Shown here: positions 46,328 through 57,396 of the stretch, one piece after another
Numbering within the stretch: position 1 is the stretch's first letter
Layout of the letters: every line of letters starts with the position of its first letter
Origin: Candidatus Lucifugimonas marina
GTDB taxonomy: Bacteria; Chloroflexota; Dehalococcoidia; Lucifugimonadales; Lucifugimonadaceae
Assembly: GCA_029593915.1 (NCBI GenBank)
Contig: CP046147.1
Coordinates: 2,108,001 to 2,172,000, forward strand
Direction: 5' to 3'
DNA: 64,000 bases
Notes under the pieces: generated by a model
Told to the model about the DNA's origin: nothing
Databases searched by the model: none
Seen by the model: only the letters and a program-made list of their open reading frames with translations
Made by a program: the position numbers and the translations under genes

Positions 46328-46476
46328 GTCATTCTGAACTTGATTCAGAATCTCGTTCGATTGATGGAGATCGACGAACGTGGAACGATTCCAGCTGGAC
46401 CGTGCAATGGCACCGCTGATCAATAGGTCCTGAACCCGTTCGGCGTTGCTCAGGGCAGGCATGAATTCAGGATGAC
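46328..46476. repeat. MITE-like repeat, family B, copy 6 (long variant)
   Basis: About 149 bases. Left end GTCATTCTGAACTTGATTCA; the right end ATGAATTCAGGATGAC belongs to the other arm subtype, so this copy is a hybrid of two arm types. Confidence 0.75.
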
Positions 46477-46507
46477 GAAGTTGATAGTTGGTGGCGGTTG
46501 AACGTTC

Positions 46508-46632
46508 TCCTTCCTTCGGGAAGGGGCTAGGGGATGATTAGATTGCAGCTTGTGACAAAGTCACGCCAGTGACGCCCGGAGCTAAACGAGACTGCGACGT
46601 GGAGCCGAGTCGTTCGATGACTAGCGCGACTA
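46508..46632. repeat. Dispersed repeat, family C, copy 3
   Basis: Contains TCACGCCAGTGACGCCCGGA, GCTAAACGAGACTGCGACG and GAGTCGTTCGATGACTAGCG, colinear with the block at 16560-16665. A CCTTCGGGAAGGGGCTAGGG hairpin precedes it. Confidence 0.75.
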
Positions 46633-46670
46633 TTGCCAAAGGTAACAAGCGCGACGAATACACAAAAAAA

Positions 46671-46694
46671 GACCCCGTCATCGCTGACGGGGTC
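46671..46694 (-). terminator. Strong terminator of the hspR-grpE-dnaK operon
   Basis: On the minus strand GACCCCGTCA pairs perfectly with TGACGGGGTC over ten base pairs around a four-base loop, followed by TTTTTTT. Confidence 0.93.
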
Positions 46695-46732
46695 ATTAAG
46701 AATTTGCGTTTGCTCAAACGAACCTGCGGAGA

Positions 46733-48661
46733 CTAAACCTCTCGGAACTCGCCTTCGACGGTGTCGTCATCGTCATCGCTGTCGGCAGGGTCGTCTTCAG
46801 CAGCCTGATCGCCACCTTCAACGGTTGCTTCTTCACCGCCAGCAGCCTGGTTGGCTTCGTAAACAGCCTGACCCACGGCCTGCAATGCAGTCTGAAGTTC
46901 TTCGGTAGCAGCAGCGATTACTGTTGTGTCGGCAGCCTCATCAGCTAGCGATTCTTTGACAGCTTCAACCTTCGCTTCAACATCGCTCTTGATGTCATCA
47001 GGAATCTTGTCACCGTCGTCCTTGAGAATTTTCTCTGCCTGGAACACAGCGCTTTCACCGGCGTTGCGAGTTTCGACACTCTCACGCTTCGCCTTGTCAG
47101 CCTCTGCGTTCTCTTCGGCTTCCTTCACGAGGCGTTCAACCTCAGCATCGTCCATTCCTGAACGACCTGTAATCGTGATGTGCTGTTCTTTGCCCGTACC
47201 GTTGTCCTTGGCAGAAACCTTCAAAATACCGTCGGCATCGATATCGAACGTAACTGCGATCTGCGGCACTCCACGAGGAGCAGGTAGGATTCCATCGAGA
47301 TTGAATCGACCAATGGACGTGTTGTCGCCGGCCATCTCACGTTCACCCTGGACGATGTGAATCTCCACGCTCGACTGATTATCAGCAGCCGTTGTGAACG
47401 TTTCGGTCTTCGATGTTGGAATAGTGGTGTTTCGTTCGATCAATGCCGTTCGAACACCACCGAGGGTTTCGATACCAACAGAAAGCGGAGTTACGTCGAG
47501 AAGCAGAACGTCTTTGACGTCACCCTGAAGCACACCAGCCTGAATCGCAGCACCGACAGCAACAACCTCATCCGGGTTGATGGTTCGGTTCGGCTCTTTG
47601 CCGAAGAGCTTTGTAACCATTTCGATCACAGCTGGCATTCGAGTCATACCACCAACGAGAACAACCTCGTCGATTTCACCTGATCCAACGCCGGCGTCTT
47701 TTAGTGCTGCTTTGGTAGGACCTGATGTTCGGCTAACTAGTGCTGCGGTCAACTCTTCGAGCTTGGCCCGTGTAAGAGTCGACTGAAGGTGTTTTGGTCC
47801 TGATGCATCGGCTGAAATAAACGGAAGGTTGATCTCTGTTGAAGCTACTGACGAGAGTTCGATCTTGGCTCGTTCAGCTTCAACACGAAGTCGCTGGTGA
47901 GCTGATACATCGTCACGGAGGTCGATCAAGTTTTCTTTCTTGAACTCTTCCGCAAGGTAGTCGACGAGACTCAAGTCAAAGTCGTCACCACCAAGGTGGG
48001 TGTCACCGTTGGTGCTCTTCACTTCGAACACGCCCTCACCGAGCTGGAGAATCGTTACATCGAACGTTCCACCACCAAGGTCGTAAACAGCGATTGTTCG
48101 TTCGCCCTCTTTATCTAGTCCGTATGCAAGCGATGCTGCTGTTGGTTCGTTGATAATTCGGAGAACTTCGAGTCCAGCAATCTGACCGGCGATTTTTGTC
48201 GCCTCACGCTGACCGTCGTTGAAGTAAGCAGGAACAGTAATAACTGCCTGATCGACTGACTCACCAAGTTTTGCCTCGGCGTCTTCCTTCAGCTTGCGAA
48301 GGACCATTGCGGAAACTTCAGCTGGCGGGCTGGTCTTGCCATTGAGAACAATTCCGGCGTCTCCACCATCCAGCTCACCAAGCTTGAACGAAACGTTCTT
48401 TACGTCTGCCTGAACAGCAGCATCATCGAACCGTCGACCGATGAATCGCTTTGCGGAGTAAACCGTGTTCTCAGGGTTCGTAATTGCCTGACGACGAGCC
48501 AGTTCACCAACGAATCGCTCGTCGGTCTTCGAGTTGAATGCGACCACTGAAGGTGTAGTTCGTCGACCTTCTGCGTTTTCGACGATCTCTGGTTCACCAG
48601 CTTCCATCACCGCCATTGCGGAGTTCGTGGTGCCGAGATCGATTCCAATAACCTTTGCCAT
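46733..48661 (-). CDS. dnaK: Chaperone DnaK (Hsp70)
   Basis: 642 residues. [14 protein letters not shown] starts the nucleotide-binding domain; [14 protein letters not shown] and [10 protein letters not shown] are the further Hsp70 signatures; the linker [13 protein letters not shown] leads to the substrate-binding domain and an acidic, Gly/Ala-rich tail ending in GEFREV. It is the main ATP-driven folding chaperone. It is last in the operon hspR-grpE-dnaK. No dnaJ is in this window. Confidence 0.97.
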   Translation of the reverse strand: MAKVIGIDLGTTNSAMAVMEAGEPEIVENAEGRRTTPSVVAFNSKTDERFVGELARRQAITNPENTVYSAKRFIGRRFDDAAVQADVKNVSFKLGELDGGDAGIVLNGKTSPPAEVSAMVLRKLKEDAEAKLGESVDQAVITVPAYFNDGQREATKIAGQIAGLEVLRIINEPTAASLAYGLDKEGERTIAVYDLGGGTFDVTILQLGEGVFEVKSTNGDTHLGGDDFDLSLVDYLAEEFKKENLIDLRDDVSAHQRLRVEAERAKIELSSVASTEINLPFISADASGPKHLQSTLTRAKLEELTAALVSRTSGPTKAALKDAGVGSGEIDEVVLVGGMTRMPAVIEMVTKLFGKEPNRTINPDEVVAVGAAIQAGVLQGDVKDVLLLDVTPLSVGIETLGGVRTALIERNTTIPTSKTETFTTAADNQSSVEIHIVQGEREMAGDNTSIGRFNLDGILPAPRGVPQIAVTFDIDADGILKVSAKDNGTGKEQHITITGRSGMDDAEVERLVKEAEENAEADKAKRESVETRNAGESAVFQAEKILKDDGDKIPDDIKSDVEAKVEAVKESLADEAADTTVIAAATEELQTALQAVGQAVYEANQAAGGEEATVEGGDQAAEDDPADSDDDDDTVEGEFREV

Positions 48662-48795
48662 TACGTTTTCAGTTTTCCTTGTTCGTATCCGGTCGTGCCA
48701 TTCGAAGGCGTTCCCGGTGTTCGATGCTGTTACTTGCTAGATAGATACTTAGTTGTGAGCAGTTCCGCGACAGAATTCGTCGTCAACTACTCGTT

Positions 48796-49368
48796 TTAGT
48801 CTGTTTCAGGCGGTTCGACCGCAATTTGAACTTGGGCAGGTCGAACAACCTCGTCGTTTCGCATATACCCGGGCCGAAGCTCGGTGATTACGGTATTCGG
48901 TTCATGTTCGGCTGTAGGACTCGACAATAGCGCCTCGTGCTTCCGAGGATCGAACTGCTCACCCACACACTCGAATCGTTCGAATCCTTCGGAGGTGAGA
49001 GCGCTTACGAAATTCTTCTGAATAGCCGTAATTCCCTCAAGCCAACCAGAGTCAGCGCTGTCAACACCATCGCTGTTGAGAGCAACATCGAGTTGGTCGA
49101 TCACATCAGCGAACTTCAAAACTATACGCTGCTGATTTCGTAGGCGTGACGATTCCTGCTCACCCTCGATTCGTCGACGGTAGTTGACCAAATCGGCCTG
49201 AGCACGCTGTGCCAGCCGCTTGAATTGGTCCTTCTCTCGAAGCGCTTCGGCGAGTTCGTCGTTCGATTCCCCTGATTCCTCAGTTGAATCTACAACGGCG
49301 TCGGAATCCGCAACCTGATCTGAATCCGCAGTTTCATCCTGCGCGTTTTTGTCTTCTATTTCTGACAA
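48796..49368 (-). CDS. grpE: Nucleotide exchange factor GrpE
   Basis: 190 residues. An acidic N-terminus (about 45 residues, rich in Asp/Glu) leads to the coiled coil RLAQRAQADLVNYRRRIEGE, and the C-terminal beta-domain carries GWLEGITAIQKNF and the late RPAQVQIAVEPPE block. GrpE speeds ADP release from DnaK. A 134-base gap, unusually large for an operon, separates it from dnaK; the gap has no repeat or hairpin that I can identify. Confidence 0.93.
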   Translation of the reverse strand: MSEIEDKNAQDETADSDQVADSDAVVDSTEESGESNDELAEALREKDQFKRLAQRAQADLVNYRRRIEGEQESSRLRNQQRIVLKFADVIDQLDVALNSDGVDSADSGWLEGITAIQKNFVSALTSEGFERFECVGEQFDPRKHEALLSSPTAEHEPNTVITELRPGYMRNDEVVRPAQVQIAVEPPETD

Positions 49369-49421
49369 CGTTTTATAGTGACCTATTAGTAAATGAGTGA
49401 ATAAATGGCGCGGTATTTCGA

Positions 49422-49973
49422 TTAAACAGCGCCAACATACGAGAGTATCTGCCGAAGCTCGTCTGCCGCTACCCTCGCGGCCCGTGTATCTGATACTTCA
49501 GGGCTGCTCTCAAGTAGCGAAACGATATCCGTTAATGATCTCACCAAATCGAGCACTAAGCTAACCCCATTCAAGTTCAATCTCAACTCATCTGCCAGGC
49601 GACGAATTACGCGCAACCTTTCGACGTCGGAATCTGAATAGAGTCGCCTACTACCTTCTGAGCGCTGCGGACTTACTAGTCCTTCTTTGTCGTACTTACG
49701 TAACGTCTGAGGATGCATATCGGCTAATCGTGCGGCCACGCTGATTACGTAAACACCCGATATTCGACTAGGCCTCGAACGCTCTCGACGAGAGTGCTGC
49801 TCGCCCGTGGATTTAGCACGTGCCATTGGAACGCGCCGGTTTTCGTCGCTGGATGACGCGATTTCGAACAGCTCGGCCAACATTCGGTTCAAATTGTCGG
49901 AGCGCGACCATGCAAGATCTTGCTTAATCGACTCATCTGGTTCCCGGGATGGGCTGCCGAAGTTTTGCGTCAC
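49422..49973 (-). CDS. hspR: HspR-like MerR-family heat-shock repressor
   Basis: 183 residues. A MerR-type winged helix-turn-helix lies at about 74-120 (ISVAARLADMHPQTLRKYDK, then GSRRLYSDSDVERL), matching HspR, followed by a helix for dimer formation and DnaK contact. The first 70 residues are an extra basic/acidic stretch not usual in HspR. GTG at 49973 has AAGGA six bases upstream, which supports the long form. HspR normally represses the dnaK operon with DnaK as co-repressor. Here it is the first gene of hspR-grpE-dnaK, so it would control itself. Confidence 0.86.
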   Translation of the reverse strand: MTQNFGSPSREPDESIKQDLAWSRSDNLNRMLAELFEIASSSDENRRVPMARAKSTGEQHSRRERSRPSRISGVYVISVAARLADMHPQTLRKYDKEGLVSPQRSEGSRRLYSDSDVERLRVIRRLADELRLNLNGVSLVLDLVRSLTDIVSLLESSPEVSDTRAARVAADELRQILSYVGAV

Positions 49974-50334
49974 GGTGATTCCTTAACCCCGTCCGAAAAA
50001 TTTTCCGTACGGACGAAATGGCGTTATTTGAGATCGAAACTCAAAACCGAGTCAATCTAAATAACATGCCAAGTATTGTAATAGTTGATACGGGTCGTGT
50101 AAACTCTGTATGTCGATTTCGTAATTGGCTCACAGCTCACTCACGGCGTGTTAACCAAATGTTTACGAAATCTGACCCATATCTCTTGTATGAAGAGATT
50201 TTTCGTAGTAGTATCTGCGCCGGCTCGTTTTACGGAGAGAATTTTGTTACAGGATTCGTAACCGCAATCGGGACCATTATTTACTGAACGCCCCGACCGT
50301 TTTTGGCGGGGACGAAACAAAGAAGGAAAGTAAA
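49974..50334. other. Divergent regulatory region between hspR and the small zinc-ribbon gene
   Basis: 361 bases. The hspR-proximal end carries the promoter and HAIR-like palindrome described separately. A second palindrome, CGTCCG (49990-49995) with CGGACG (50010-50015), lies in the hspR leader. Close to the zinc-ribbon gene, CCCCG/CGGGG (about 50291-50311) forms a short hairpin upstream of the SD. The middle is AT-rich and shows no convincing gene. Confidence 0.6.
50026..50055 (-). promoter_or_regulatory. hspR operon promoter with HAIR-like operator
   Basis: On the minus strand TTGACT (50050-50055) and TCAAAT (50026-50031) are 18 bases apart, a good -35/-10 pair for the vegetative sigma factor, about 55 bases above the hspR start codon. 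Between and overlapping them lies TTTGAGTTTCGATCTCAAA (50027-50045), a perfect 6-bp inverted repeat with a 7-base spacer. The known HspR site (HAIR) is CTTGAGT-N7-ACTCAAG; the half-sites agree closely but the spacing is two bases shorter. Binding there would block RNA polymerase. Confidence 0.62.
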
Positions 50335-50505
50335 GTGCTTTACTTGAAAGCTTGCCCGAAGTGTCACGGAGACATTGAGCTCGTGATATTCCCGGACAGC
50401 AAAAGCCTGTCATGCTTGCAGTGTTCTTTCACAGTCGACTCTCAAGAGTCTGCTCGTCGAGCTATGTCTGAGACAAAGACACCGGCTACTACCGAAGCTG
50501 CATAA
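50335..50505 (+). CDS. Tiny zinc-ribbon protein
   Basis: 56 residues from a GTG start with AAGGA upstream to TAA at 50503. Two CxxC pairs 19 residues apart (ACPKCHG and SCLQCSF) make a compact zinc ribbon with strand-forming residues between them (IELVIFPDSK), followed by an acidic/Thr-rich tail. This resembles the ribbons of RNA polymerase subunits or ribosomal proteins, but no named family was recognised. It stands alone with its own terminator and is divergent from hspR. Its correct SD, cysteine spacing and terminator argue that it is real despite its size. Confidence 0.72.
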   Translation: MLYLKACPKCHGDIELVIFPDSKSLSCLQCSFTVDSQESARRAMSETKTPATTEAA

Positions 50506-50525
50506 CAACAGCGAACGTACTCGTA

Positions 50526-50558
50526 AGACCCCGGTCCCCACTACCGGGGTCTTTTTGT
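50526..50558 (+). terminator. Rho-independent terminator of the zinc-ribbon gene
   Basis: AGACCCCGGT (50526-50535) pairs with ACCGGGGTCT (50543-50552) around a seven-base loop, followed by TTTTG. It lies 20 bases after the stop codon. Confidence 0.92.
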
Positions 50559-50568
50559 TTAAGCACTA

Positions 50569-50730
50569 GTCGCGCTCATTTTTTCGTAAGTCGCGCTCGT
50601 CGTCTGACGACTCGGCTCAGCAGCGCAGTCTCCCCCTCTAACTCCCCCTATCCGTGGGAGGACATGTTTTCGCCTAAGGCGACAATTTCAGCTGTGTCAT
50701 CCTGAGCCCCGTCGAAGGACGACAGGCGAG
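50569..50730. repeat. Family C repeat (copy 4, inverted) followed by a family D arm
   Basis: AGTCGCGCTCGTCGTCTGAC through CTCCCCCTCTAACTCCCCCT is the reverse complement of the family C block at 16500-16565. From about 50696, GTCATCCTGAGCCCCGTCGA and GGACGACAG form a family D arm. Confidence 0.75.
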
Positions 50731-50768
50731 GCGAAAACCCGTCATCCCTGCCAACAACGCCGCACCAT

Positions 50769-51098
50769 TTACGACTTCCGATTCGAATACGAAACGAACG
50801 CCGCTACAAGTAAAACCACGGCGGCGATCCAGAAGCTACGAAAAGCGACGATACTCCCCAGAATGGCAACACCTATTAGGTAGACTGCAGCTTGCTGAGG
50901 ACGGCGGGTCAATAATGAAGCCCCAAAACCTGCCACAGCTGAGAGTCCGATCAATATCGCCCCTCTGACGATAAGTGATCCTCCGCTTTGATCCGGACTC
51001 GAACTCTCGACTCCAAGCACGATGCTGATAGCACCGACGAAAAACGTCAGCGCCGCCCCCAAGATGCCGGCAACCCGTCCAATCTCGCGCATATTCAT
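50769..51098 (-). CDS. Small multi-pass membrane protein
   Basis: 109 residues with four predicted membrane helices: VAGILGAALTFFVGAISIVLG, LIVRGAILIGLSAVAGFGASL, AAVYLIGVAILGSIVAF and FWIAAVVLLVAAFVSYS. The layout is like DUF4064-type small membrane proteins; function unknown. ATG at 51098 has AGGA eight bases upstream; a longer in-frame form would overlap the divergent rex gene and is rejected. It shares its upstream region with rex, so Rex may also control it. Confidence 0.68.
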   Translation of the reverse strand: MNMREIGRVAGILGAALTFFVGAISIVLGVESSSPDQSGGSLIVRGAILIGLSAVAGFGASLLTRRPQQAAVYLIGVAILGSIVAFRSFWIAAVVLLVAAFVSYSNRKS

Positions 51099-51179
51099 CA
51101 AAACTGTCCTATTTACACCGATTTCGATACCAACAGCATACATAGGCTGATGCGGGGCGAACGTGCCAATTTCTAGACT

Positions 51180-51197
51180 TTGTGATACAAAGCACAC
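51180..51197. promoter_or_regulatory. Candidate Rex operator
   Basis: TTGTGA-N6-GCACAC. The left half matches the Rex consensus TTGTGA-N6-TCACAA exactly; the right half matches at four of six positions. It lies about 40 bases before the rex start codon in the shared divergent region, where autoregulatory Rex sites are usually found. Confidence 0.55.
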
Positions 51198-51235
51198 AGT
51201 CGTAATTAATCCATAGATTTCCAACTGCGCTCTCG

Positions 51236-51889
51236 ATGGCATCATTTAACAACAATTCAGACAATTCTCTGCCCGAATCTGCCGTCCCTGAGGTCGTAAT
51301 TCAGCGTCTCCCGCTCTACGTCAGAGTACTAACCCAGTTTTCGAGCAGCGGTGAAGAGGTCATTTCTTCCGAACAGCTCGGCACACGCCTCCAGATGACT
51401 CCTGCCCAGATTCGGAAGGATCTCTCGTACTTTGGCCGTTTCGGCAAACAGGGTCGGGGTTACAACATCTCTATCTTGGAAGGAAAACTACGAACGATTC
51501 TTGGGCTGGACCGCACGTGGAATGCAGCGGTTGTCGGAATGGGTCGGCTCGGTCGAGCCGTGGTTTCATACCCGGGATTTGCGCCTGAAGGATTCAACAT
51601 TCTCGCTGCATTTGATGCCAACGAAGAGATTGTCGGGCAGTCGATTTCTGGCTTAAAAGTCGAATCGATTTCGAAGCTTACGCAGTCTGTAAAAGATCAC
51701 GACATCAAAATCGGAATTGTGACCGTCCCTATCGATCACGCTCAAGAAGTTATTGATGCGCTGGTCGAAGCTGGAATTCGATCAATCCTGAACTACGCTC
51801 CTCTGTCACCCCAGGTTCCTGAGGGTGTGACAGTCCGTGGTATCGATCCGGTGCTCTCGCTGCAATCCATGACGTACTACATAAAGTAG
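51236..51889 (+). CDS. rex: Redox-sensing transcriptional repressor Rex
   Basis: 217 residues. A winged helix at about 20-80 carries the Rex blocks QRLPLYVR and TPAQIRKDLSYFG.FGKQGRGY, and the Rossmann domain carries VVGMGRLGRAVV (GMGRLG at 101-106). Rex senses the NADH/NAD+ ratio and releases DNA when NADH is high, controlling fermentative and respiratory genes. A candidate operator lies just upstream, suggesting autoregulation. The first 20 residues are a polar extension. Confidence 0.95.
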   Translation: MASFNNNSDNSLPESAVPEVVIQRLPLYVRVLTQFSSSGEEVISSEQLGTRLQMTPAQIRKDLSYFGRFGKQGRGYNISILEGKLRTILGLDRTWNAAVVGMGRLGRAVVSYPGFAPEGFNILAAFDANEEIVGQSISGLKVESISKLTQSVKDHDIKIGIVTVPIDHAQEVIDALVEAGIRSILNYAPLSPQVPEGVTVRGIDPVLSLQSMTYYIK

Positions 51890-51892
51890 GCG

Positions 51893-52106
51893 TGAGTCGC
51901 GCTCGTCGTCGAACGACTCGGCTCCAGCGTCGCAGTCTCCCCCTCTAACTCCCCCTACCCCGGGGGAAGACGTGATATTGCCTAGGAAACTAACCATGAA
52001 GCTGTCATCCTGAATTCATTTTCAGGATCTAACTTTCAACCTGAACTAAAAGTCGTTAGTCGCGCTCATCCCTCTCTAGCTCCCTCCGTCCGGAGGAAGA
52101 TCACCT
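51893..52106. repeat. Family C repeat copies (inverted) with a short family B remnant
   Basis: 51893-51975 carries AGTCGCGCTCGTCGTCGAAC through CTCCCCCTCTAACTCCCCCT. At 52003-52030, GTCATCCTGAATTCATTTTC is a one-arm remnant. At 52063-52106 a second shortened family C copy (AGTCGCGCTCATCCCTCTCT) ends in a CCGTCCGGAGG hairpin. The cluster follows rex. Confidence 0.7.
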
Positions 52107-52539
52107 GACTTTAGAATCGTTGTCCCCAGCATCTTCGTGGATACACCAAGCAAACTAACCAATATTTGTTAGTCAGAGTGGTTAGGGGTTATGCTAGTTT
52201 ATGTTGCTGTGCCCGGAAGACCTACGAATCCGGTGCATTTCCCACCCTCTCTAAGAAAGGATTAGATCGAAAAGATGATGTTCATCACCGCACTACCAAA
52301 GTCCGCAATTATGGTCGTACCGACCAAGTAACGTCCTACCGGTATATAAATCCGCTCGTATCTAATATCGAGCGCACCTTCTGCCAACCAGGTAACTAAA
52401 CCTCAACGGCACGTCGACTAGCAACGACAAGAAGCGCGTCAAGAGATCTCGTTCTCCGGCAGGACCGTCACCAAAATCGGTGCATCACGTCCAGCTGTAG
52501 CAGCGCGCTCTACGAATCAATTCGTAAACCCTCTCGAAT
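52107..52539 (+). other. Long untranslated stretch upstream of the LuxR-type gene
   Basis: About 430 bases with no convincing gene: short openings here have no SD and no domain. The sequence is less GC-rich near 52140-52190 (AACCAATATTTGTTAGT is a near-palindrome), which may mark a promoter or operator. A stop codon four codons before the LuxR ATG fixes the upper limit of that gene. Confidence 0.5.
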
Positions 52540-52899
52540 ATGCCACTCTCACGAGTGTGCTCTACGGCTCAAAACCAAAATTCTTTAAGCCATAGTTCTC
52601 GAGGTCCGAAATCGAAAGCAACTTATACATATCCAACAGCTGGTCCAGCCTACCGACCAGCAATCGTTTTCCGTCATACTGCGCCACCCGTGCAAAACGC
52701 CCCACTCAGCGAGCGTGAGCTAGAGGTGGCCCGGCTAATAGCGGCCGGATATTCCAACAAGCAGATGGCGAGCGAACTTGGCATTAGCCACAACACTGTC
52801 GCTCGGCACGTTGCGAACATAATGCGCAAAATGTCGGCAGGCAATCGAACCGAAGCGGTACTCAATGCCATACGGCAAGAACTAATTCCGTTCGGGTAA
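52540..52899 (+). CDS. Orphan LuxR-type helix-turn-helix regulator
   Basis: 119 residues. The C-terminal 65 residues are a full LuxR/GerE DNA-binding domain: LSERELEVARLIAAGYSNKQ, then ELGISHNTVARHVANIMRKM. The first 50 residues are Ser/Pro-rich and lack a receiver or ligand domain, so this is a stand-alone output domain. No SD is visible before ATG 52540; a shorter protein starting nearer the domain is possible. A terminator follows. No partner kinase is nearby, so its signal is unknown. Confidence 0.78.
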   Translation: MPLSRVCSTAQNQNSLSHSSRGPKSKATYTYPTAGPAYRPAIVFRHTAPPVQNAPLSERELEVARLIAAGYSNKQMASELGISHNTVARHVANIMRKMSAGNRTEAVLNAIRQELIPFG

Positions 52900-52921
52900 G
52901 ACAATGCCAGTGGTAAATAAA

Positions 52922-52952
52922 AAAAGCCCCGGCGAATTTCACCGGGGCTTTT
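52922..52952. terminator. Bidirectional terminator between the LuxR-type gene and the ATP synthase operon
   Basis: A perfect 11-bp stem AAAAGCCCCGG with CCGGGGCTTTT and a nine-base loop. The A-run on one side and T-run on the other allow use from both convergent units. Confidence 0.92.
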
Positions 52953-52977
52953 GATTTCATTTGTTGCGATCTGAACT

Positions 52978-53397
52978 CTAGTTCAAGCCACGATCTCGAC
53001 GTCGTCGTCCGAGATTTACTCGAACACGAGCACGTCGCATCGAAGCCATCGCACGTTCAAGATCGACTTCCGACTCTGTCGAAGCGATTCGTTCTTGCGC
53101 CCGAGCCAAAGCAGCTTCAGCACGTTCAAGATCAATCGCATCGTCCTGTTCAGCAGCGTCTGCAAGAACAGTAACTCGGTTGTCGGAAACTTCCAAAAAT
53201 CCGCCCGTCATGGCGAGCGATACTGAATCGCCCCCTTGATCGAAACGAAGTACACCAGGTACAAGCGTTGAGATCATTCGAGCGTGCGAAGGCAGTACGG
53301 TAAATTCACCGAGACCACCCGGTGCAACAACCGTGTCTACCTCACCAGAAAAGCTTTCGCCCTCTGCGGTTACAACTGCTAACTGAAGTTTGGCCAT
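52978..53397 (-). CDS. atpC: F1F0 ATP synthase subunit epsilon
   Basis: 139 residues. The N-terminal beta-sandwich carries VVAPGGLGEFTVLPSHARMI, the family hallmark, and the C-terminal helical hairpin (DLERAEAALARAQERI onward) ends in a basic GRRRRDRGLN. It is part of the rotor stalk and can inhibit ATP hydrolysis. Last gene of the operon. Confidence 0.95.
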   Translation of the reverse strand: MAKLQLAVVTAEGESFSGEVDTVVAPGGLGEFTVLPSHARMISTLVPGVLRFDQGGDSVSLAMTGGFLEVSDNRVTVLADAAEQDDAIDLERAEAALARAQERIASTESEVDLERAMASMRRARVRVNLGRRRRDRGLN

Positions 53398-53436
53398 AAC
53401 TAATTGATGTCCTTTAGAAACTCTGGATTCAAGCGT

Positions 53437-55792
<2,356 letters not shown>

Positions 55793-55804
55793 TTCTTGTC
55801 TTCT

Positions 55805-57316
55805 TTAGAGGCTTACGGTCTGCTTGAAAGCAGCCACTGCTTCGTCGAGTTTCGCCTTGTCGTCATCGCTCAACTCACCAGAGTCGGCAATCGACTTCAG
55901 CACGTCTGGGATGTTCGCAGCAGCGTAATCGTGCCACTGTGCTTCCCATGCCCGAACATCGGCAACTGCAACGTCTTCGAGAGCACCCTTGTCAGCGACG
56001 TACAGAACAGCTGTCTGTGCTTCAACCGACAATGGTGAGTTCTCATCCTGCTTGAGCAGCTCTGTGAATCGAGCACCACGTTCGAGCTGGCGTCGGGTGA
56101 CGGCATCAAGGTCGTCGGTACCGAACTGAGCAAATGTAACGAGTGCAGCGTACTGAGCCATTTCAGCTTTCAATGAACCTGAAACCGACTTCATACCCTT
56201 CAACTGAGCTGAAGAACCAACACGTGTAACCGAAATACCCGAGTTCACAGCTGGTCGAACACCAGAGTTGAACAAGTCTGGCTCAAGGAAGAGCTGACCG
56301 TCGGTAATCGAAATAACGTTTGTAGGAACGTAAGCCGAAACGTCACCAGCCTGCGTCTCAATGATCGGCAATGCTGTGATCGAACCACCACCAGCTTCTT
56401 GGTTCAGGCGCGCAGCCCGTTCAAGCAAGCGAGAGTGGAGATAGAAAACGTCACCAGGGTATGCCTCACGACCTGGAGGTCGGCGAAGCAAGAGTGACAT
56501 CTGTCGGTAAGCCCAAGCGTGCTTCGTAAGGTCATCGTAAACGATGAGTACGTCTTTACCTTGAGCCATGAAATATTCAGCGATTGCGCAACCTGTGTAA
56601 GGAGCGAGGTACTGCATAGCTGCTGGGTCGGAAGCGTTAGCGGTAACAACAACAGTGTTGTCGAGAGCGCCGTTCTCTTCCAATCGAGTAACAACCTGCG
56701 CAACCTTTGATGCACGCTGACCAATGGCCACGTAAACACCAACAATTCCGCTGTCCTTCTGGTTGATGAGTGCGTCGATACAGACCGAAGTCTTACCGGT
56801 TGCACGGTCACCAATAACAAGCTCTCGCTGTCCTCGGCCAACCGGAACCATCGCATCAACAATCTTCAAACCAAACTGAACTGGCTGGTCAACCGACTGT
56901 CGAGCACCAACACCAGGAGCGATTTTCTCGACCGGGTATGACTCGGTAGTTGCGATTGCGCCCTTGCCGTCGATTGGAACACCGAGTGAGTCAACGACTC
57001 GACCCTTCATGGCGTCACCAACCGGAACTTCAATAATTCGGCCTGTGCTGCGAACCTCGTCACCCTCTTTAATTTCGAGGTAGTCACCGAGAATCACCGC
57101 ACCAACGCTGTCTTCTTCAAGGTTCAGCGCAAGTCCAAAAATATCGCCGGGGAATTGGAGAAGCTCTGAGTACCGGACTCCTGAGAGACCATGTATTCGA
57201 GCCGTACCATCTGCGGCTTCTACAACGGTTCCGACATCTACCTGAGTGATGTCGCCACCGAATTCTTCAATTTGCCTCTTGATAACTGAGGCTATGTCCT
57301 GACCTCGTACTGCCAT
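55805..57316 (-). CDS. atpA: F1F0 ATP synthase subunit alpha
   Basis: 503 residues. The P-loop is [23 protein letters not shown], the [11 protein letters not shown] block and [15 protein letters not shown] are conserved alpha features (the Arg that reaches the catalytic site is in the last). It is the non-catalytic nucleotide-binding subunit. Complete and in the standard operon position between delta and gamma. Confidence 0.97.
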   Translation of the reverse strand: MAVRGQDIASVIKRQIEEFGGDITQVDVGTVVEAADGTARIHGLSGVRYSELLQFPGDIFGLALNLEEDSVGAVILGDYLEIKEGDEVRSTGRIIEVPVGDAMKGRVVDSLGVPIDGKGAIATTESYPVEKIAPGVGARQSVDQPVQFGLKIVDAMVPVGRGQRELVIGDRATGKTSVCIDALINQKDSGIVGVYVAIGQRASKVAQVVTRLEENGALDNTVVVTANASDPAAMQYLAPYTGCAIAEYFMAQGKDVLIVYDDLTKHAWAYRQMSLLLRRPPGREAYPGDVFYLHSRLLERAARLNQEAGGGSITALPIIETQAGDVSAYVPTNVISITDGQLFLEPDLFNSGVRPAVNSGISVTRVGSSAQLKGMKSVSGSLKAEMAQYAALVTFAQFGTDDLDAVTRRQLERGARFTELLKQDENSPLSVEAQTAVLYVADKGALEDVAVADVRAWEAQWHDYAAANIPDVLKSIADSGELSDDDKAKLDEAVAAFKQTVSL

Positions 57317-57396
57317 CGGACTCTCTCTCCGGGTAAAACCCGTATTGCTCTATTGGCTTGTTGCTCTACTGGCCTGATCGATCGGCCGTTGTTTGG

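Larger units (their letters stand above)
46280..46670. other. Intergenic region of repeats between xylB and dnaK
   Basis: About 390 bases. It contains a family B element (46328-46476), then a family C block (46508-46632), then the dnaK terminator just beyond. No gene is supported; an xylB promoter should lie in the first 50 bases. Confidence 0.7.

Noticed and set aside
50018-50287. An 89-codon open frame between hspR and the zinc-ribbon gene
   Set aside because: It overlaps the hspR promoter and palindrome, has no SD before its ATG, mixed composition and no domain pattern.
52166-52399. A 77-codon open frame upstream of the LuxR-type gene
   Set aside because: TTG start without SD and no recognisable composition of a real protein; more likely part of a leader.
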